Shown one piece after another: positions 59,865-64,000 of a stretch of 64,000 bases of DNA (position 1 is the first letter of the stretch; each line of letters starts with the position of its first letter). The notes beneath the pieces are model-generated. The model worked only from the letters and a program-made list of their open reading frames with translations, had not been told where the DNA came from and ran no database searches. This DNA is from Bettongia penicillata ogilbyi (lineage: Eukaryota > Chordata > Mammalia > Diprotodontia > Potoroidae), in contig JAJHZJ010000414.1 of the NCBI GenBank assembly GCA_023548195.1, forward strand, positions 2,193,676 through 2,257,675, given 5' to 3'. A program made the translations under genes and the position numbers.

Positions 59865-60012
59865 GTGCTGTCAACCCCCAATAGAAATTGGGGTCACTAA
59901 ACTACACATAAAGAACCCTGCAGGCCATGTATTGATTTAGAAAAACACATAATAAAATTATCTATGCTTATGGATTTTTGTTTATTTTGCTAAATATTTT
60001 TCAATTACATTT
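59865..60012 (+). repeat. Interspersed repeat, hAT-like
   Basis: 'cagtgctgtcaacccccaat', 'ggccatgtattgatttagaa' and 'caattacattttaatctgat' are phrases of a repeat frequent in marsupial DNA, probably a hAT-type MITE. Ends are not clear. Confidence 0.4.
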
Positions 60013-60199
60013 TAATCTGATACTGGGAACTTGGTAATATGCTGGCTATTACCAGTTAGATACTTCTGCACAAGTGCCCCAAACTGCAGTAGAGACAGAA
60101 GAAATGCTCATTTGGTTCTGAGAGAGAGGGAGAGTTGGGAAATAAAAGAGAGAAAGACAGAGAAAAAAACTACAAACTCCAGGCATTTTCACTGTGTCC

Positions 60200-60512
60200 C
60201 CCCAAACCTTTATTTCTCTTCCTTCTCATCCCTGCCTATCAACTTCCTTGGCTTCCTCCAAATTCAGCTAACACCCCACCTTCCTTAGGAAATCTTAATG
60301 AATTCACCTTCACTCAAGTGATTTCTCTTTGCTGATTATCTCCATTTTGTCCATTTTAACATGTTAGTTTTTAATTTTCATGTTGCCACCCCATCAGACT
60401 TTTAGCACTTTGAGAATAGGAACTGTGTTTTACCTTTCTTTGTACCCCTCAGAGGGTTAGCACAGTACCTGTGCACATAATAGGTACTTGAGAAATGTTT
60501 ACTCACTGAATG
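60200..60512 (+). repeat. L2 LINE 3' end
   Basis: 'ccaaattcagctaacacccc', 'agcactttgagaataggaac', 'gttagcacagtacctgtgca' and 'ataggtacttgagaaatg'. It ends about 90 bp from the PARP14 donor at 60603. Confidence 0.75.
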
Positions 60513-60602
60513 ACAGAGAGTGGGAAAGGGAGAACTGAGAGAAGTGGGGCAAGGTGGAGAAGAAAAAGAATGTTAAAAGAAATGAAGCAAAGCTGAACCT
60601 AC

Positions 60603-61202
60603 CTTGAGGTTTTTTGGTACGACGAACAGGGTATCTGTGTCCCTTTCCATTGGTAGCAAAGTTAGAGTTAAAGTCTACTGTGTAGTTTTCATTCCCAATT
60701 TTAACAACAATGTTATTTTTTCTTCCTTTCCTTGCATCCTCTAAATGCAGATTAGCTATTTTGTTAAAAGACTTGAAAATGCCGTTGTCATTATACTCCC
60801 ATGTGATGGTTCTACTGAGCTCCTCAGCCTTAGAGTCCTCATCCATACGTAATTGTGTTCTCTTGATCATGCCTTGAATTTCCTGGGAAACCTCAAACAC
60901 ATCTTTGCTAGTTCCTGTGACCTCTATTTGAGAGCCTCCAGGTTTCACATCAATGGTGATATTTAATCTGTTTTGCAACTCATTGAGTTTATTGTATTCT
61001 TTTTCACCAAAGTTTTGGATGGGCTCATCAGAGAAAGTACAATTTTGGTGTTCCTTTAAAATGAAATCTTTTATCCAAGAGATAGTGTTTTCAACATTCT
61101 CCTTGCTTTCACCACACACCTGGAAAGTTGCTGATTTTTTAATTTTTTCCAATACCAAAGTATCTTGTTTTTTTGGAGGCTTGCTTGCAGGACTGAAAAA
61201 TG
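60603..61202 (-). CDS. PARP14: PARP14 exon (KH-like segment and WWE domain)
   Basis: 600 nt. The first part (FFSPASKPPKKQ, then KSATFQVCGESKENVENTIS) corresponds to the KH-like region of PARP14. A second KH-type segment follows (NITIDVKPGGSQIEVTGTSK, then VSQEIQGMIKRT). The last 75 residues form a WWE domain (SRTITWEYNDNGIFKSFNKI through NYTVDFNSNFATN) in which the second tryptophan is replaced by phenylalanine; from memory, human PARP14 is similar there. WWE domains often bind ADP-ribose units. The start is set at a weak TTTTAAAG acceptor because only this keeps frame; see findings. The donor is CAAG|GTAGGT. Confidence 0.9.
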
Positions 61203-61301
61203 CTTTAAAAGTAAATGATAATATCATGAGAAGTTACCCATAAAAGTTTTCAAGATAAATCACTTGAGGCACATGAATATTAAAGGAAATGTACAGCTTA
61301 C

Positions 61302-61508
61302 CTTTTATTTTAGAAAGTAGCGAGGTTGAGGTTTGTGGCTCAGATCTCACTCTTTTTTTCATAACATCATGAAATACTTCCAGTAGCTGTGGTGGGAAAA
61401 GGACCACTTTTACTTTTTTCACTGACTGACCAGATCCTTTCTGTGCAAAATGTTCAACAGCATCAATTATAGATTCAGCAACATTAGTAGGGTCATGTTT
61501 GGCCTGTC
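61302..61508 (-). CDS. PARP14: PARP14 exon (end of last macrodomain)
   Basis: 207 nt between TTTTTTTCAG and AAAG|GTAAGC. It encodes the final helix-strand-helix of a macrodomain (NVAESIIDAVEHFAQKG, then SVKKVKVVLFPPQLLEVF) and a short linker ending LLSKIK. Macrodomains bind ADP-ribose. This is the most upstream exon in the window; the codon it starts with needs one base from an exon beyond 64000. Its donor is only 99 bp from the next acceptor. Confidence 0.9.
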
Positions 61509-61559
61509 CTGAAAAAAACAAAATAAAAAATGGTAAGAATAACAATAAATGACATCTTT

Positions 61560-61905
61560 CCTTTTCTTTTAGTCTTGCTTTGCCCTGCAGTCCTATGTAA
61601 AACTTGGTAGGTATGTCTCTTAATGGATCAATTCTCCTTCCAACAAATCGGTCATCAAATCACTGTCAGTATATCAAATATTGGGGACTAAGCTCCCTCT
61701 CTTCTGGGTCCTAGAGAAAACTGCATTCCTGCCTTTTGGAAGCCTACAGCTCAATTAGCAATTGCTACAGTAAACTGAATGATTCAAAGTCAGAACTTGA
61801 CAGTTCCCTGGAGTCAGATGCACATTTCATATCTACCTCCTCTTAGGTAAGTAGTCTTTTGGTTGTCATTAAACTGTCTTGCCATGTGAACTCTGAAATC
61901 TATTT
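61560..61905. other. Intron sequence upstream of last visible PARP14 exon
   Basis: No exon of the macrodomain can be seen here; 61680-61760 has weak traces of an old repeat. Confidence 0.45.
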
Positions 61906-61921
61906 AGAAAATATATGAAGA
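61906..61921. repeat. Target-site duplication, left copy (HAL1 copy J)
   Basis: agaaaatatatgaaga against agaaaatttatgtaga at 63690-63705: 14 of 16 bases agree. Confidence 0.6.
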
Positions 61922-62701
61922 CCTTGAAAAATAGGCTAATTCAACTGGCAAAACAGGTTCAAAAAGCCAATGAGGAGAAGAATGCTTTAAAAAGCAGAAT
62001 TAGCCAAATGGAAAAGGAGGTCCAAAAGCTCACTGAAGAAAATAGTTCTCTCAAAATTAGAATGGAACAGATGGAGTCTAATGACTTTCTGAGAAACCAA
62101 GAAATCACCAAACAAAACCAAAAGATGAAAAAATGGAAGAGAATGTGAAATATCTCATTGGAAAAACAACTGACCTGGAAAATAGATCCAGAAGAGACAA
62201 TTTAAAAATTATGGGACTACCTGAAATCCATGATCCAAAAAAGAGCCTAGACATCATCTTTCATGAAATTATCAAGGAAAAATGCCCTGATATTCTAGAA
62301 CCAGAGAGCAAAATAAGAATTCAAGGAATCCACCCATCACCTCCTGAAAGAGATCCAAAAAGAGAAACTCCTAGGAACATTGTGGCCCAATTCCAGAGTT
62401 CCCTGGTCAAAGAGAAAATATTGCAAGCAGCTAGAAAGAAGCAATTCAAGTATAGTGAAAATACAATCAGGATAACATAAGATCTAGCAGCTTCTACATT
62501 AAGAGATAGGAGGGCGTGGAATATGATATTCCAGAAGTCAAAGGAACTAGCACTAAAACCAAGAATCACCTACCCAGCAAAACTGAATATAATACTTCAG
62601 GGGAAAAAAATGGTCTTTCAATGAAATAGAGGACTTTCAAAGCATTCTTGATGACAAGACCAGAGCTGAAAACAAAATTTGACTTTCAAACACAAGAATG
62701 A
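61922..62701 (+). pseudogene. HAL1-like ORF1 pseudogene, copy J (partial)
   Basis: Coiled-coil half and C-terminal domain only. The frame is open from 61915, shifts by one base lost at 62126 (QNQKMKKWKRM in place of NEKMEENV), reopens at 62133 through ENRSRRDNLKIMGLPEIHD and ends early after TIRIT at a TAA (62478-62480). The usual end QTQE lies at 62701. Confidence 0.8.
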
Positions 62702-62836
62702 AGAGAAGCATGAAAAGCTAAACAGCAAAGAGAAGTCATAAGGAACTTACTAAATTTGAACTGTTTACATTCCTACATGGAAAGACAACATTTGTAACTC
62801 TTGAAACTTTTCAGCATCTGGGTAGTTGGTGGGATT

Positions 62837-62840
<4 letters not shown>

Positions 62841-62875
<35 letters not shown>
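62841..62875. repeat. (CA)n microsatellite in HAL1-like 3' UTR
   Basis: About 35 bp of uninterrupted AC repeats, at the position where other copies also carry CA/TG tracts. Confidence 0.95.
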
Positions 62876-62877
<2 letters not shown>

Positions 62878-63689
62878 AGCACTGGGTGGATTGAATAGGA
62901 TGGGATCATATCTTAAAGAAATGAATTTAAGAGGTGAGAGAGAAATATATTGGGAGGAGAAAGAGAGAAATGGAATGGGGCAAATTATCTCTCATAAAAG
63001 AGGTAAGCAAAAGACTTTTTAGTGGAGGGAAAAAGGGGGGGGAGGTGAGAGAAAAACATGAAGCTTACAGTCATCACATTCGACTAAAGGAAGGAATAAC
63101 ACTCATTTTGGTATGAAAACCTATCTTACAATACAGGAAAGTGGGGGAGAAGGGGATAAGCAGGGTGGGGGGGGATGATGGGAGGGACGGCAATGGGAGG
63201 AAGGAGCAATTTGAAATCAACGCTCTTGGGGACAACAGGATAAAAAGAGAGAATAGAAGAAATGGGGGGCAGGATAGGATGGAGGGAAATATAGTTAACA
63301 ACATGACTATTATGGAAGTAATTTGTAAAACTACACAGATATGGCCTATATTGAATTGCTTGCATTTCCAAAGGGAATTGGTGGGGAGGGAGGGATGAAG
63401 AGAAGTTGAACTCAAAGTTTTAGGAACGACTGTCAAGTACTGTTCTTGTTACTAGGAAATAATAAATACAGGTAATGGGGTATAGAAAGTTATCTCACCC
63501 TACTGGACAAAAGAGAAGATGGGGACAAGGGAAAGGGGGGATGATAGAAGAGAGGGCAGATTGGTGATAGGGGCAATTAGAGTGCTTGGCGTTTTTGGGT
63601 GGGGGGAGGGGAGAAATGGGGAGAAAATTTGGAACCCAAAATTTTGTGAAAATGAATGTTAAACGTTAAAGAAATAAATTTTTAAAAAA

Positions 63690-63705
63690 AGAAAATTTAT
63701 GTAGA
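63690..63705. repeat. Target-site duplication, right copy (HAL1 copy J)
   Basis: Partner of 61906-61921. Confidence 0.6.
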
Positions 63706-64000
63706 AAAGAAAATGCCCAATGGGTTGAACCTCTGCAATGTATTTTAATGACAGGACATAAAATTTCTTTGCATTACTTTAGTATAAAGATAATAATTGG
63801 CATTTTGGCCATTTAGTTATGCAAGATTCTTTGGGAGTTACATATCCTACAGTGTGAAATGCATTTTTTATGAGTCAGGGACTGGGGGTATACATTTGAA
63901 AATGAAAGAGCATTTGTTTTCAAGGAATTTCTGTGTTACTTAGGAAAATGTCAAGTAATATAGACACACAAATATAAAATATATACAGTGCAAATAGTAT
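63706..64000. other. Intron sequence to window end
   Basis: No exon recognised; 63890-63960 has weak traces of an old mammalian repeat. Confidence 0.45.

Larger units (their letters stand above)
61922..63689 (+). mobile_element. HAL1-like ORF1-only LINE, copy J (5' truncated)
   Basis: Starts within ORF1 (ccttgaaaaataggctaatt), runs through the rest of ORF1 to 62701 and a full 3' UTR with a CA tract and purine-rich runs, ending in an A-rich tail. 5' truncation and an imperfect flanking duplication are normal for LINE insertions. Confidence 0.83.

Noticed and set aside
61192..61193. CAG acceptor as the start of the KH/WWE exon of PARP14
   Set aside because: It gives a phase mismatch with the upstream donor and an early stop; the TTTTAAAG site ten bases earlier keeps frame.

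Overview
The window looks like nuclear DNA of a marsupial (metatherian mammal). It is AT-rich and intron-like, and it is packed with non-LTR retrotransposons and tRNA-type SINEs of the kind that begin with a gg(g/c)agctaggtggc-like sequence. The species cannot be fixed from the sequence alone. Nothing resembles a bacterial operon, CRISPR array or phage.

The only cellular gene I can support is the 3' part of PARP14 on the minus strand. Five coding exons (61302-61508, 60603-61202, 51889-52022, 34195-34369, 31165-31454) have matching splice phases and join into 1,406 nt of continuous frame ending in TAA. They encode the end of the last macrodomain, the KH-like and WWE region, and the ADP-ribosyltransferase domain with its mono-ART H-Y-L arrangement. 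Earlier exons must lie beyond 64000. The introns are 99 bp, 8.6 kb, 17.5 kb and 2.7 kb; the two largest are swollen by retrotransposons.

Region by region: 1-8700 holds an L1 on the minus strand (5' UTR, ORF1, start of ORF2 and a separate 3' end) and scattered old MIR/L2-type pieces. 8753-9830 is an endogenous retrovirus remnant with one LTR, a tRNA-Pro-like primer binding site and leader. 11026-20988 contains three near-complete copies of an ORF1-only LINE (HAL1-like, 'half-L1'), two of them bounded by 16-18 bp target-site duplications. 21500-27400 holds SINEs, an L1 3' portion broken by another insertion, and a long CA repeat. 27535-31005 holds a HAL1-like copy and two homologous L1 3' ends. 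31165-61508 is PARP14. Its introns contain a long L1 (36078-45895) split by an RTE element whose 5' half is inverted, a cluster of HAL1-like copies in which one sits inside another, a complete HAL1-like copy (54073-56930), L2 3' ends, and a small hAT-like element. A 5'-truncated HAL1-like copy (61922-63689) lies upstream of the last visible exon.

No new multi-gene system was found. The most interesting content is the HAL1-like family: a repeated structure of GC-rich 5' UTR, coiled-coil/RRM ORF1 and purine-rich 3' UTR without ORF2, with tandem 69-72 bp units and a shared upstream ORF in the 5' UTR of the best-preserved copy. The nested insertions can be ordered in time from their target-site duplications.
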